Assembly (NCBI GenBank): GCA_022483015.1 | Contig: JAKVOB010000001.1 | Location: 434,001-498,000 of the forward strand | Direction: 5' to 3' | From: Atopobiaceae bacterium | Lineage (GTDB): Bacteria; Actinomycetota; Coriobacteriia; Coriobacteriales; Atopobiaceae | Length of the DNA stretch: 64,000 nt | Shown: one piece after another, positions 36,245 to 48,691 of the stretch | Numbering within the stretch: the first letter of the stretch is position 1 | How the letters are laid out: each line of letters opens with the position of its first letter | The notes under the pieces: model-generated | The model's database searches: none | Told to the model about the DNA's origin: nothing | Seen by the model: only the letters and a program-made list of their open reading frames with translations | Made by a program: the position numbers and the translations under genes

Positions 36245-36272
36245 ATAGTACCGCAATCAACTGCGGTTTCAA
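36245..36272 (-). promoter_or_regulatory. Adhesin promoter with an inverted repeat in the spacer
   Basis: Minus-strand TTGAAA (36272-36267), 16-bp spacer, TACTAT (36250-36245), about 56 bp before the start codon. The spacer is CCGCA-ATCAAC-TGCGG, a 5-bp-arm inverted repeat positioned where a repressor or MerR-type activator could bind. Confidence 0.6.
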
Positions 36273-36346
36273 AGAGTTTTATGGATGTTCGCACAAGTCT
36301 GAATGGACAGCCCACGGGCACCGCACATGCCCGACATGCAGCAAGA

Positions 36347-36383
36347 GGCCGGGCCGAGAAGCTCTTCGCTTCCCGGCCCGGCC
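36347..36383 (-). terminator. Terminator after nifJ
   Basis: 16-bp stem with one mismatch: GGCCGGGCCGAGAAGC pairs with GCTTCCCGGCCCGGCC across a 5-nt TCTTC loop. It begins about 36 bp after the nifJ stop on the minus strand. Confidence 0.8.
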
Positions 36384-36418
36384 GGACTAGCATCCGTACC
36401 TGTGCTTCCTAAGCGACC

Positions 36419-39952
<3,534 letters not shown>

Positions 39953-40192
39953 ATCCTCTCCTTCTGCACCTTGCGGGCGCGCTGGCGTGCCAGCACGACC
40001 GCAACCTTGTTGCCGGGCCATGATCGCCCGGGTCTCTACGACTTCTGCGTCCGGGCCGATGCCCTGGGGGCATTAGGCACGGACGGAGTTAGCGTACTCC
40101 CGGCAGACGAGCGCGGACGGACGAACGCCGGACGCATCGCACAACGGTTGGGATTATCCCGCAAACGGGGGCAAAGTAATCTGGCGGTTTGT

Positions 40193-40210
40193 TAGTAAAC
40201 TGGTTTACTA
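40193..40210. promoter_or_regulatory. 18-bp perfect palindrome upstream of nifJ
   Basis: TAGTAAAC-TG-GTTTACTA is a perfect dyad in an AT-rich patch, unlike the surrounding GC-rich DNA, about 240 bp upstream of nifJ. It looks like a transcription-factor operator. It does not match the Rex consensus that I know. The regulator is unknown. Confidence 0.6.
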
Positions 40211-40330
40211 CTGCAGTTTCAGGTAGAGTGACGCGGAGCGTCACAAGGACGACACGGCAGCGGCCGAGAAGGACGGGCGGCAGCCAGGCGGGGAGGGGCC
40301 GGGCGGCTGCCAGTTCCGAGCAGGAGGGCG

Positions 40331-40496
40331 TGGGTCACCGTCACCAGGCAACACGCCGGCGGGGCCGGGTTGCCTGCCCGAAACGACCCGCGCGCCCCTC
40401 TCGAAAGCCCTTGTGGGTCACCATCGCCAGGCAACACGCCGGCGGGGCCGGGTTGCCTGCCCGAAACGACCCGCGCGTCCCTCTCGGCATGCGTCG
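40331..40496 (-). repeat. Two tandem 83-bp repeats, each with a hairpin, after carbamate kinase
   Basis: Units start at 40331 and 40414 with the sequence TGGGTCACC and differ at only a few positions over about 70 bp. Each contains CAGGCAAC...GTTGCCTG, an 8-bp-arm hairpin with a GC-rich loop (40345-40376 and 40428-40459). They lie directly beyond the carbamate kinase stop on the minus strand, so they may act as tandem terminators. The rest of the 544-bp gap to nifJ holds the palindrome and nifJ leader. Confidence 0.75.
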
Positions 40497-41459
40497 CTAC
40501 CCATGGATGCGCGTACCCGACTCGCCACGCATCGTCTCGGGGGCACGCTCCAGCGCGCCGATGATGCACTCGCGCCCACGACGGCTGCGACAGAACTTGA
40601 TGGCCGCACGCACCTTGGGCTCCATCGAGCCGGCGCCGAACTGCCCGTCGTCGGCCAGGCGCTCGGCCTCGTCGGCGGTGAGCTCGTCGAGCTCACGCTG
40701 GTCAGGACGGCCGAAGTTCACGCACACCCGCTCGACGGCCGTGAGCAGGAAGAGCACGTCGGCCTCGCAGTCCTCGGCCAGGAGCTCCCCCGCCATGTCC
40801 TTGTCGATCACAGCGGCCACGCCCTTGTAGGTGCCGTGGTCTGCCGCATCGCGTACCACAGGAATGCCACCGCCCCCGCAGGCGATGACGATGAACTCGT
40901 TGTCGAGCAGGTTCAGGATCGACTCGGCCTCGACGATCTTGCAGGGCGTGGGGCTCGCGACCACGCGACGCCATCCGCGGCCGGAGTCCTCCACGAAGGT
41001 CATGTCGGGATGCGCGGCCTTCTCGGCGTCCGCCGCCTCCTTGCTCATGAAGGCCCCGATGGGCTTGGTGGGGTGGGCAAAGCTCGGGTCGTCGGGGTCG
41101 ACCTCGATCTGGGTCACGACGGTGGCCACGTGCCAGCGCTTGTAGCGGCGGTGCATCTCGCCGCCCAGTCCCTGCTGCAGGTGATAGCCGATGTAGCCCT
41201 GGCTCATGGCCCCGCACTCGGGCAGGTCCATGGGAGGGATGGTCGCATCGGCATCGTGCGCCTCGGCGAAGGCCTTCTGGATCATGCCCACCTGCGGGCC
41301 GTTGCCATGGGTGATGATGATCTCGTTACCCTCCTCGATGAGGCCGAGAAGGGCAGGCGTGCACGTGCGGATGTTGGCGACCTGCTCGGCCGGGGTCGAC
41401 CCGAGGGCGTTGCCGCCGAGGGCCACGACCACGCGGTCCGGCCTGTCGAAGTGACTCAT
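40497..41459 (-). CDS. arcC: Carbamate kinase
   Basis: 320-residue amino-acid-kinase-family enzyme that makes ATP from carbamoyl phosphate and ADP. Motifs: VVALGGNAL near the N-terminus, IITHGNGPQVG, the QGYIGYHLQQ segment, IACGGGGIPV, VIDKDMAGELLAE, and GSMEPKVRAAIKF near the C-terminus. Length and pattern fit ArcC closely. The arginine deiminase partners arcA and arcB are not adjacent, so the carbamoyl phosphate may come from another degradative pathway. The start at 41459 follows AAAGGAGTTCCC. It is divergent from a GNAT gene. Confidence 0.93.
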   Translation of the reverse strand: MSHFDRPDRVVVALGGNALGSTPAEQVANIRTCTPALLGLIEEGNEIIITHGNGPQVGMIQKAFAEAHDADATIPPMDLPECGAMSQGYIGYHLQQGLGGEMHRRYKRWHVATVVTQIEVDPDDPSFAHPTKPIGAFMSKEAADAEKAAHPDMTFVEDSGRGWRRVVASPTPCKIVEAESILNLLDNEFIVIACGGGGIPVVRDAADHGTYKGVAAVIDKDMAGELLAEDCEADVLFLLTAVERVCVNFGRPDQRELDELTADEAERLADDGQFGAGSMEPKVRAAIKFCRSRRGRECIIGALERAPETMRGESGTRIHG

Positions 41460-41591
41460 GGGAACTCCTTTCGAGGACGACGGAGACAGGCATGTGGTCC
41501 TGTGGTATTGGTGAGCGTGCCCGACCTGGCCGCCACAGCCCCGATACTAGACGAGAGGCCATACGGCAGCATCGACTACAAAGGGGACGGC

Positions 41592-42221
41592 ATGGAGGAG
41601 CAGGCAGACGGCAGGATGACGCTTCGCGGAATCTCGGAGAGCGACTACCCCGCGCTGCTCGACCTCATGAGGTCCACCTGGTACGACGACATGGAGCCGG
41701 CGGCAGGGCGCGCCCGTGCGGCCGACGAGCTGCTCTCGTACCTCGAGCGGCAGACCTTCTCGTGCGTCGCCGTGCGCAAGGGTGCCACGTCCGAGAAGGA
41801 CCTCCTCCTCGGATGCGTCCTCGCCCAGCACGGCACGCCCGACCCGCGGTCGGCGGGTGCCTGGGGCGAGCGGCATCATGGCCTCGGGCACCCAGACCGC
41901 ACCGGCATCTATGCCGAGGAGATGGCGGCCCTTGCCTCGATGCTCGACGAGGTCGGGATGTCCCCCGACGACACCGTGCTTCTCCTCATGGTGGGCCCGG
42001 CAGCGCGCGGACTCGGGCTTGGCCGGACCTTGCTCAGGGCGGCTGCCGACTACCTGCGCGACCAGGGCGCATCCGCGCTCCACCTGGTGACGGACACCAC
42101 CTGTGACTGGGCCTTCTACGACCATCTGGGCCTCACGCGCCTCGCGGAGCGCACGGCCAAGCGGCCCCTGGCGGACCAGGACATGCCCGACGCCTACTAC
42201 CTGTACGGCTACGACCTGTAG
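41592..42221 (+). CDS. GNAT-family N-acetyltransferase
   Basis: 209 residues. The acetyl-CoA-binding motif A is VGPAARGLGLGRTLL, followed by a helix and the LHLVTDTTCDWAFYDHLGL motif B. The N-terminus has the typical MTLRGISESDYPALLDLM start of a GNAT fold. A short insertion with His and Asp (about 95-110) precedes motif A. The substrate is unknown. The start ATG at 41592 follows AAAGGGGACGGC. It converges on the following histidine kinase gene with 30 bp between stops. Confidence 0.85.
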   Translation: MEEQADGRMTLRGISESDYPALLDLMRSTWYDDMEPAAGRARAADELLSYLERQTFSCVAVRKGATSEKDLLLGCVLAQHGTPDPRSAGAWGERHHGLGHPDRTGIYAEEMAALASMLDEVGMSPDDTVLLLMVGPAARGLGLGRTLLRAAADYLRDQGASALHLVTDTTCDWAFYDHLGLTRLAERTAKRPLADQDMPDAYYLYGYDL

Positions 42222-42251
42222 GACGTAGGCCGTGCCGCCGCGTCCTCTCCC

Positions 42252-43367
42252 CTACTCGTCCAGATAGTGCATCCTGTTGGCCGGGAACGTCAGGCGCACG
42301 CGGGTGCCCTCGCCCACGGTCGAGGCAAGGGTTATCCCCAGCCCCATCTTGTCGCAGAGCCTGCGCACGAGCCAGAGGCCGATGCCGGTGGACCTGCCCT
42401 GGTCGGCCCTACGGCCGTTCTCGCCCACGAAGCCCTTGTCGAAGACGCGGCCCACGTCGCTGGCCGGGATCCCTATGCCGTTGTCAGCCAGCACGAGCAC
42501 CACGCGCTCGTCGGCCGTGCCCCCGTCGAGACGCTCGGCCGAGAAGGACACCTCGGGCTCGCGGCCATCGACCTCGGACCTCGCCCGGTACTTGACGGAG
42601 TTGTCCAGCAGCTGACCCAGGATGAAGCCGACCCACTTGGCATCGGCGAGCACCGGCTGGTCCACGCCCTCCATCGAGACATGCACGCCGTCCTCGATGA
42701 GGGCATGCGCCCGTGACTTCACGGCGTCGCCCACGAGCTCCGACAGGTCGCAGGCACGTATGGCGTAGTCACGCTCGAGGCTGTTCGAGCGGGCGACGTA
42801 GAGCGCCTGCTCCACATAGGCATCGATGCGGTCGAGCTCGTGGGCCAGCGAGGCGGAGTCGGGACCGGGATGGTTGTCGACGATGAGGTGCGCCGCGGCG
42901 ATGGGCGTCTTGACCTCGTGGACCCACGTCTCTATGTAGGAGCGGTGCTCCTCGGCCAGGCGCTGGGCATCGGCCACCTCGTCGCGCGCGGTCTGTGACA
43001 CGGCATCGAGCGCGCGGGCGCTCACCCGTCCCGTCGAGAAGCGCGGCTCCTCGACGAGCGCCGCGGCATCGAGGGCGTTCCCCGGGCGCGTGGGCGCGGA
43101 GGCCCTACCGTGGCCCCGGGGCTCGAGCTCCCCTCGGGCGGCCTCGTCAGCCCGGACCACCCCCTCGAGCTGGCGCCAGAACCGCACCTGCCGACCATAG
43201 TCGACGCCCAGCGCGAGCACCCCGAAGAGGACCATGATCACGAGCACGAGCTCGCGGACGCCGCTCACCAGCCCCACGCCGCCCAGCACGAGCCACACCA
43301 TGGCGGCGGCAGCGCAGAAGAGCACCAGCGTGGCCACATGGTCGCGAAGGTAGCGAAGCAGCCACAT
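42252..43367 (-). CDS. Sensor histidine kinase, intramembrane-sensing (BceS/GraS-like)
   Basis: 371 residues. Two N-terminal membrane helices (about 12-32 and 38-58) have a very short outer loop and no sensor domain, as in kinases of antimicrobial-peptide systems. The phospho-acceptor is His150 in ETWVHEVKTPIAA. The ATPase domain has the N box GQLLDNSVKY, G1 LADNGIGIP, F box VFDKGF and G2 STGIGLWLVRRLC. Start at 43367, 11 bp after the response-regulator stop. Related kinases work with an ABC transporter, but none is adjacent here. It is the last gene of a purH-containing operon. Confidence 0.88.
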   Translation of the reverse strand: MWLLRYLRDHVATLVLFCAAAAMVWLVLGGVGLVSGVRELVLVIMVLFGVLALGVDYGRQVRFWRQLEGVVRADEAARGELEPRGHGRASAPTRPGNALDAAALVEEPRFSTGRVSARALDAVSQTARDEVADAQRLAEEHRSYIETWVHEVKTPIAAAHLIVDNHPGPDSASLAHELDRIDAYVEQALYVARSNSLERDYAIRACDLSELVGDAVKSRAHALIEDGVHVSMEGVDQPVLADAKWVGFILGQLLDNSVKYRARSEVDGREPEVSFSAERLDGGTADERVVLVLADNGIGIPASDVGRVFDKGFVGENGRRADQGRSTGIGLWLVRRLCDKMGLGITLASTVGEGTRVRLTFPANRMHYLDE

Positions 43368-43378
43368 GGCGCGCCGCC

Positions 43379-44044
43379 CTAGACCGAGTAGCCCTGGCCA
43401 CGATGCGTGACCAGGTAGTCCTCGACGCCGATGGAGGCGAGCGTCGAGCGGAGGCGGTTGACGTTCACCGTGAGGGTGTTGTCGTCGATGAAGGCATCGG
43501 AGTTCCAGAGCTCGCACATGATCGTCTCGCGCGAGACGATGGTACCCGCGTGTCGCATGAGGAATGCCAGGATGCGCAGCTCGTTCTTGGTGAGCTCGAC
43601 CGTGCGGCCGTTCGCCTCGGCACACGAGCGCGCCAGGTCGACCGAGAGCCCCTTGTGCTCGATGACCTGGCCGGTGAGGTCCCCCGAGGCACGCCTCAGC
43701 AGCGCCTCGATCCGGGCGAGGAGCACGTGCGTGCTGTAGGGCTTGGCCACGAAGTCGTCGGCACCCATGTTCATGCACATGACCTCGTCGATCTCGCCGA
43801 CGCGGCTCGTGACCACGATGATGGGCACGGCCGAGCGGGAACGCACCTCGCGGCAGACCACCGTGCCGTCCACCATGGGGAGGTTGAGGTCGAGGAGGAC
43901 CAGGTCAGGGTCGGCCGCGAGCACCTGCGCGGGAACGTCCTCGAACGAAGTGGGCGCCACGACCTCGTAGCCGTTGCGCTCGAGCATGGCCTTGAGCTCG
44001 GTACGGATGGACTCGTCGTCCTCGACGGTGACGATGCGCGGCAC
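43379..44044 (-). CDS. OmpR-family response regulator (BceR/GraR-like)
   Basis: 221 residues. The receiver domain has VEDDESIR (about 8-14), phospho-Asp52 in LVLLDLNLPMVDG and Lys in VAKPYS; a winged-helix trans_reg_C domain follows (about 125-221, with LTKNELRILAFLMRH and VNRLRSTL). The start is a GTG at 44044 with GGAGGAGG upstream, 4 bp after the preceding gene's stop. The next gene is its cognate kinase. Possible targets are cell-envelope stress genes, by analogy with the family. Confidence 0.88.
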   Translation of the reverse strand: MPRIVTVEDDESIRTELKAMLERNGYEVVAPTSFEDVPAQVLAADPDLVLLDLNLPMVDGTVVCREVRSRSAVPIIVVTSRVGEIDEVMCMNMGADDFVAKPYSTHVLLARIEALLRRASGDLTGQVIEHKGLSVDLARSCAEANGRTVELTKNELRILAFLMRHAGTIVSRETIMCELWNSDAFIDDNTLTVNVNRLRSTLASIGVEDYLVTHRGQGYSV

Positions 44045-44048
44045 GGCG

Positions 44049-44765
44049 CTACCTCCTCCCGTCCTTGCACGCCTCGAGCAGGCGCTCATAGGAATCGGAG
44101 AGCTTTGATGCGAGCGGCATGTCCTCCGCGTTCGAGCCTTGGGGCAGCACGACGCCGAACTCGTCCGAGACGAGGAATGCCTCGTCAGCGGCCTCGGTCA
44201 GACCCACGAGGGCGTCATGGGCCAAGGGGAGCGGCTCACGGTCGAAGGGGAGGCCGACGGTCGCCGCAAGGTCACGGAGCAGCGACGTCGTGGCCGAGAA
44301 CGTGTTGCCCTCGGGGGCGAGCGCGCGGAGCCCCCCGTCGCTCACGAGCCAAAGCGTCTCGGGTGCCACCCCGGTACCGGACGCCTCCAGCGATGCGGCG
44401 ACGGCGCGGTCGAGAAGGGCATCGAGGGTCGTGTCCTCGAGGGGCTCATAGGGGCCGACCGTCATCGCGGCATGCTCGTCCTCGTCGACGAGCAGCATGA
44501 GCACGCCGTCAGGGTGCTCGGCGGCACCCGTGTCGAGCGTCCACTCGATGTGCTGCTTGGCCCAGTTGACAAGGTTTCGCGAGAGACGCCTGCCGCCGAT
44601 GGTACGGGCACCCAGCGCACGCAGGTGTCGGTTCGCCATGGGGAGGTTCCTGCCGGCAAGGCGCCAGCGGCAGATCACGGCCGGCGAGCCGAGGGAGAAG
44701 TTCCCGAACTCGGAGACCCCCGCCGGCCTGGCACCCGCCGGGCCCTTTCCTGAGCTGTTCTTCAT
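44049..44765 (-). CDS. Conserved-looking protein, possible class IV aminotransferase relative
   Basis: 238 residues, no membrane segments. The C-terminal half has a pattern that faintly resembles the C-terminal domain of branched-chain aminotransferases and aminodeoxychorismate lyases (DGGLRALAPEGNTFSATTS, a glycine-rich turn, LTEAADEAFLVSDEFGVVLP). The catalytic lysine region is not recognisable, so enzymatic activity is doubtful. Start at 44765, preceded by GTGGGAGAC. It lies 16 bp after purH and 4 bp before the response regulator gene, and is likely co-transcribed with both. A role connecting purine synthesis to the regulatory genes is not evident. Confidence 0.6.
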   Translation of the reverse strand: MKNSSGKGPAGARPAGVSEFGNFSLGSPAVICRWRLAGRNLPMANRHLRALGARTIGGRRLSRNLVNWAKQHIEWTLDTGAAEHPDGVLMLLVDEDEHAAMTVGPYEPLEDTTLDALLDRAVAASLEASGTGVAPETLWLVSDGGLRALAPEGNTFSATTSLLRDLAATVGLPFDREPLPLAHDALVGLTEAADEAFLVSDEFGVVLPQGSNAEDMPLASKLSDSYERLLEACKDGRR

Positions 44766-44781
44766 GTCTCCCACGTCGCGC

Positions 44782-46392
44782 CTAGTGACGGAAGTGGCGG
44801 ACGCCGGTGAACACCATGGCGATGCCATGCTCGTCCGCCGCGGCGATCGACTCGTCGTCACGCTTGGAGCCACCGGGCTGGATGATGGCGGTGACGCCAC
44901 GGGCCGCGAGGGTGTCGAGGTCGTCGCGGAACGGGAAGAAGGCGTCGGAGGCGGCCACGAGGTTCTCGGGCGAGACCCCCATGCGCTCGCAGGCGGCCTT
45001 CGCGCGGTCGCCGGCAAGCATGGCGGAGTCCACGCGGTTGGGCTGGCCGGGACCCATGCCGATGCCGGCATGGTCCTTGGCGACGAGGATGGCGTTGCTC
45101 TTCACGGCCTTGCAGACCTTCCACGCGAAGAGGAGGTCGTCCATCTCGGCGGACGTGGGCTGACGCTTGGTGGGGACGGTGAAGGTGTCGGGGTCCTCGT
45201 CGACGTGGTCGACGTCCTGGACCAGGAGCCCACCGTCGACGGTACGCATCTCACGGGCCGCCGGGGCGTCGACGCCGCCCGTGGCGAGCACGCGCAGGTT
45301 GGTGCGGCGCGAGAGGCGCTCCATGGCCTCGGGCGAGAAGGACGGCGCGATGATGACCTCGACGAACTGCTTGTTGACGTCAGCGAAGTGCTCGCAGAGG
45401 TCCAGCGGCACCTCACGGTTGCAGGCGATGATGCCACCGAAGGCGGAGACCGGGTCGCAGGCGTAGGCACGGTCGTAGGCCGTGGTGACGTCCTCGGCCG
45501 TGGCACTTCCACAAGGGTTCTGGTGCTTCAGGATGATGCAGGCCGGCTCGTCGAACTCGCGCACGGCCGCCCAGGCGGCGTCGGTGTCGAGCAGGTTGTT
45601 GTACGAGAGCGGCTTGCCCTGGAGCTGCGTGGCCGCGGCAAGGCTGTGGGGCGTGGCCGCAGGGTCACGGTAGAAGGCGGCGGACTGGTGGGGGTTCTCG
45701 CCATAGCGCAGGTCCTGCTGCTTGGTGAACGAGAGGGTGAGGCGCTCGGGGAAGATCGGCTCGTCATCAGCGGCATCGGCCGAGGTGGCATCGAGCTGGC
45801 CGGCGAGGTAGCCCGCGATCGCGCCGTCGTAGGAGGACGTGGTCTGGAAGACCTTGAGGGCGAGGCGACGACGGGTGGCCAGGGTGGTGGCACCGTCGTG
45901 GGAGCACATCTCCTCGAGGACGAGGTCATAGTCCGCCGGGTTGCTCACGACGGTCACGAACTGGTTGTTCTTGGCAGCGCTGCGGAGCATGGAGGGGCCG
46001 CCGATGTCGATGTGCTCGATGGCGTCGTCGAAGGTGACGTCCGGCTTGGCGATGGTCTTCTCGAACTCGTAGAGGTTCACGCAGACGAGGTCGATCATGC
46101 CGATGCCGTTGGCCTCGGCGTCAGCCATGTGCTGCGGGTCGTCGCGACGGGCGAGCAGGCCGCCATGGACCTTGGGGTGCAGTGTCTTGACACGGCCGCC
46201 CATCATCTCGGGGAAGCCCGTGTACTGCTCGATGGGGACCACGTGCACGCCAGCGTCCTCGAGGACCTTGGCCGTGCCTCCCGTTGAGATCACCTCGACG
46301 CCGAACTCGTTCTCGAGGGCCTGCACGAACTCGACGACCCCGGTCTTGTCGGTGACCGAGACGAGCGCGCGCCTGATGGGGGACTCTGCCAT
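44782..46392 (-). CDS. purH: Bifunctional AICAR transformylase/IMP cyclohydrolase
   Basis: Last two steps of de novo purine synthesis (formyl transfer to AICAR, then ring closure to IMP). 536 residues with the N-terminal MGS-like cyclohydrolase domain (about 1-200, containing ISTGGTAK and GGRVKTLHP) and the AICARFT domain (about 205-536) with KQDLRYGENPHQ, LSYNNLLDTDAAW, LKHQNPCG and GGIIACNREV. The start at 46392 follows CGAAGGAGCATCC. It is the first gene of a four-gene minus-strand operon with a hypothetical protein, a response regulator and a sensor kinase. Confidence 0.95.
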   Translation of the reverse strand: MAESPIRRALVSVTDKTGVVEFVQALENEFGVEVISTGGTAKVLEDAGVHVVPIEQYTGFPEMMGGRVKTLHPKVHGGLLARRDDPQHMADAEANGIGMIDLVCVNLYEFEKTIAKPDVTFDDAIEHIDIGGPSMLRSAAKNNQFVTVVSNPADYDLVLEEMCSHDGATTLATRRRLALKVFQTTSSYDGAIAGYLAGQLDATSADAADDEPIFPERLTLSFTKQQDLRYGENPHQSAAFYRDPAATPHSLAAATQLQGKPLSYNNLLDTDAAWAAVREFDEPACIILKHQNPCGSATAEDVTTAYDRAYACDPVSAFGGIIACNREVPLDLCEHFADVNKQFVEVIIAPSFSPEAMERLSRRTNLRVLATGGVDAPAAREMRTVDGGLLVQDVDHVDEDPDTFTVPTKRQPTSAEMDDLLFAWKVCKAVKSNAILVAKDHAGIGMGPGQPNRVDSAMLAGDRAKAACERMGVSPENLVAASDAFFPFRDDLDTLAARGVTAIIQPGGSKRDDESIAAADEHGIAMVFTGVRHFRH

Positions 46393-46524
46393 GGATGCTC
46401 CTTCGACGATGCCGGACGCGGGCACCTACGCGCTCGCGCATGCACGTATACGATACCTCACCCGAGGACGGGAGACGTGGAGGCGTGGGGGATGTCGAGA
46501 GGGGCCTGCCGCGACAGGCGGGCG

Positions 46525-48510
46525 CTAGAAGGCCCCGCCGCCACCGCCACCGCCGAAGCCGCCGCCACCGCCGCCCGAGAACCCGCCGCCACCGCCGCCA
46601 CCCGAGCTCATCGAGGAGCTGGCGAGTGCCGCGGTCGAGACGGAATGGGCCGACTCGAAGCTCTGGCCGAGAAGGTCGGCAGGGCGGCCGAGACCACCGT
46701 AGCCCAGGTAGTACCAGCCATAGACCGGCATGAGGCCAGGGTCTGCGAGGACCTCGGGAGCGGCCACCTTGAGCTGGTCGATGACCTTGTCGGCCACGCC
46801 CAGCACCACGGCCATCACGAGCAGGCGGTCCCAGAGGACCACGTCGGTCGGCACGGCCTCCTTGAGCAGCGTGAACTCGCAGAGCCACTTCTTGAGGGCG
46901 GCCATCTTTGCCTTGATCTCGATGGCCTCGCGGGAGAGGTCCTCCATGCTTCCGGACGAGACGAGGCCGAAGCCTCCGGCCGCCGCGAGCGCGAGGCAGG
47001 CCACGAGGGCCACGATGGTGGTCGCGAGCGAGCCTCCGCTGAAGATGCCCATGAAGATGAGTCCCACGAAGGCGGAGACGGCCACCACGATCTCGACCAT
47101 CGAGAGGATGCCGAGCCCCATCGCCCCCGTCTTGCTGTCGTCGGTGAACAGGCCGCGCGCCTCGGCGGCCCCCTTGATGGTGTCCTGCCACTCGGTCAGG
47201 GACTCGTTGTAGGACTCGGGGTGCTTCTTGGCGATCTTCTTGATCTGCGAGAAGTCGAGCGTGGCGTCGCCCTCTGCCTCGTCCTTGGACATCATGTCGC
47301 GCAGGAACGCCACCGTGGCCTTGTCGCACGGGTCATCGAGCGCATCGGCGCGCGCGGCCTGGAGCGTGAGGCGGTAGTCCTCCTTGGGGCGCTTCTCGCG
47401 CTCGACCTTCTCGAGGCCCAGCGCGTCCTTGTCGGTGAGGCTCATGAGCGCCGCCGTGAAGTCGTCGTCCGGGACGGTCCCACCGTTCCAGAGCACGCCC
47501 AGGACGCATGGGTGGTCGGCCGAGGGGACGTCGCGGAAGTAGGGGTCCGAGAACTGCGGCGCATGCGCGGCCGCATAGCGGCGCTTGACGCGGAACACGT
47601 TGAGGAAGCCGAGGACGGCACCGGCGAGCACGATGCCGATGACGCCATAGAGCATGACCTGGGCGCGCGTGCGCTGGGCGTTGGCGTCGTCGGCCCACTG
47701 CTGCTCCTCCGACAGGATCGAGTCGAGCTTGGAGGTGGTGCCGGGCGTCATGGCCGAGAGCCAGGAGACCGGGAAGGTGATGCGGGCCTCGGCATAGTCG
47801 CTGCTGCCGACTCCGGGGTTATGGAAGACGACGTCGTTTCCCGAGAAGGACACCGTGCCGTCGAGCGGGCCATGGCCCCAGGCGCGGACGTTGTCTCCAC
47901 CCGTGACGGTGGCACCCGCCGCGACCGGAAGGTGGACCGTGCAGGTCACGTCCTCGGACTCAACGGCCCAGCCGTCGCTGACGTACTTCCAGTAGAGCTC
48001 GCCGGTGTCGGCCCAGGCGCTCGTGACGCCCGAGATGGTGTAGGTCATGCGAAAGGTGGTGACCTCGTCCTCCTGCGGCGAGAAGATCTTGGCCTCCGTG
48101 ACCGAGGTCCCGGAGTCGGTGGTGGTCTCACGTGCGGTGAAGACGCCGTCGTCGCCCTTCGAGGCCGACGAGGCCTGCTTGAAGGCAGAGAACCGCCCGT
48201 CCACGACCTCGCCCATGGAGGTCACGTCCACGGTGACGTCGCGGTCGTCGTAGGAGCCGTCGGGGATGTCCCAGTAGACGCCGTTGAAGCTGCCCGAGAA
48301 GTCGAAGGTGCGGTCCTCGACCACGGTGATGGTGCCGTCCGTGGCCACGGTGGCGTCGATGTCGACCTTGGTGATGGAGTAGTCGTCATCGGCGCGGGCG
48401 CTGGTGGGGGCCAGCACGAGCACGAGCGCGCATGCCACGAGGGCCGCGAGCATGACGCGTGCAGGCATGGGGATCCGATGCGCACGTGAGGTGGTGAGGT
48501 TCGTTGCCAT
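46525..48510 (-). CDS. DUF2207 membrane protein with Gly-rich C-terminus
   Basis: 661 residues. Signal peptide (about 14-40), an extracellular DUF2207 domain (about 41-290) with DGTITVVEDRTFDF and NGVYWDIPD, one membrane helix (about 298-320), a cytoplasmic stretch with VLGVLWNGGTVPDDDFTA, two more helices (about 490-535), and a C-terminal tail of poly-Gly interrupted by Phe and Ser. This order is typical of DUF2207 proteins; their function is not known. Start at 48510, preceded by GAGGAGAAGCAC. It is divergent from the ferritin gene with 181 bp between. Confidence 0.87.
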   Translation of the reverse strand: MATNLTTSRAHRIPMPARVMLAALVACALVLVLAPTSARADDDYSITKVDIDATVATDGTITVVEDRTFDFSGSFNGVYWDIPDGSYDDRDVTVDVTSMGEVVDGRFSAFKQASSASKGDDGVFTARETTTDSGTSVTEAKIFSPQEDEVTTFRMTYTISGVTSAWADTGELYWKYVSDGWAVESEDVTCTVHLPVAAGATVTGGDNVRAWGHGPLDGTVSFSGNDVVFHNPGVGSSDYAEARITFPVSWLSAMTPGTTSKLDSILSEEQQWADDANAQRTRAQVMLYGVIGIVLAGAVLGFLNVFRVKRRYAAAHAPQFSDPYFRDVPSADHPCVLGVLWNGGTVPDDDFTAALMSLTDKDALGLEKVEREKRPKEDYRLTLQAARADALDDPCDKATVAFLRDMMSKDEAEGDATLDFSQIKKIAKKHPESYNESLTEWQDTIKGAAEARGLFTDDSKTGAMGLGILSMVEIVVAVSAFVGLIFMGIFSGGSLATTIVALVACLALAAAGGFGLVSSGSMEDLSREAIEIKAKMAALKKWLCEFTLLKEAVPTDVVLWDRLLVMAVVLGVADKVIDQLKVAAPEVLADPGLMPVYGWYYLGYGGLGRPADLLGQSFESAHSVSTAALASSSMSSGGGGGGGFSGGGGGGFGGGGGGGAF

Positions 48511-48691
48511 GTGCTTCTCCTCGGTTGACGGCATTGCCCCCATCATACCCGAGGCAGGATGGCCCGGAGGTGGCATCAGGCTGGTGCGTCGCCCTTGACC
48601 GCCTGGACAGCGACCGTGATGCACGGGGTATAAACCCGCACGACGCACTCGACCACCGAACGCCCGCCCACGCGGGGAAGGGAGCTGTCCC

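Noticed and set aside
40225-40500. Small coding gene over the 83-bp repeats
   Set aside because: The open frames are Arg/Pro-rich, overlap hairpins and lack ribosome sites.
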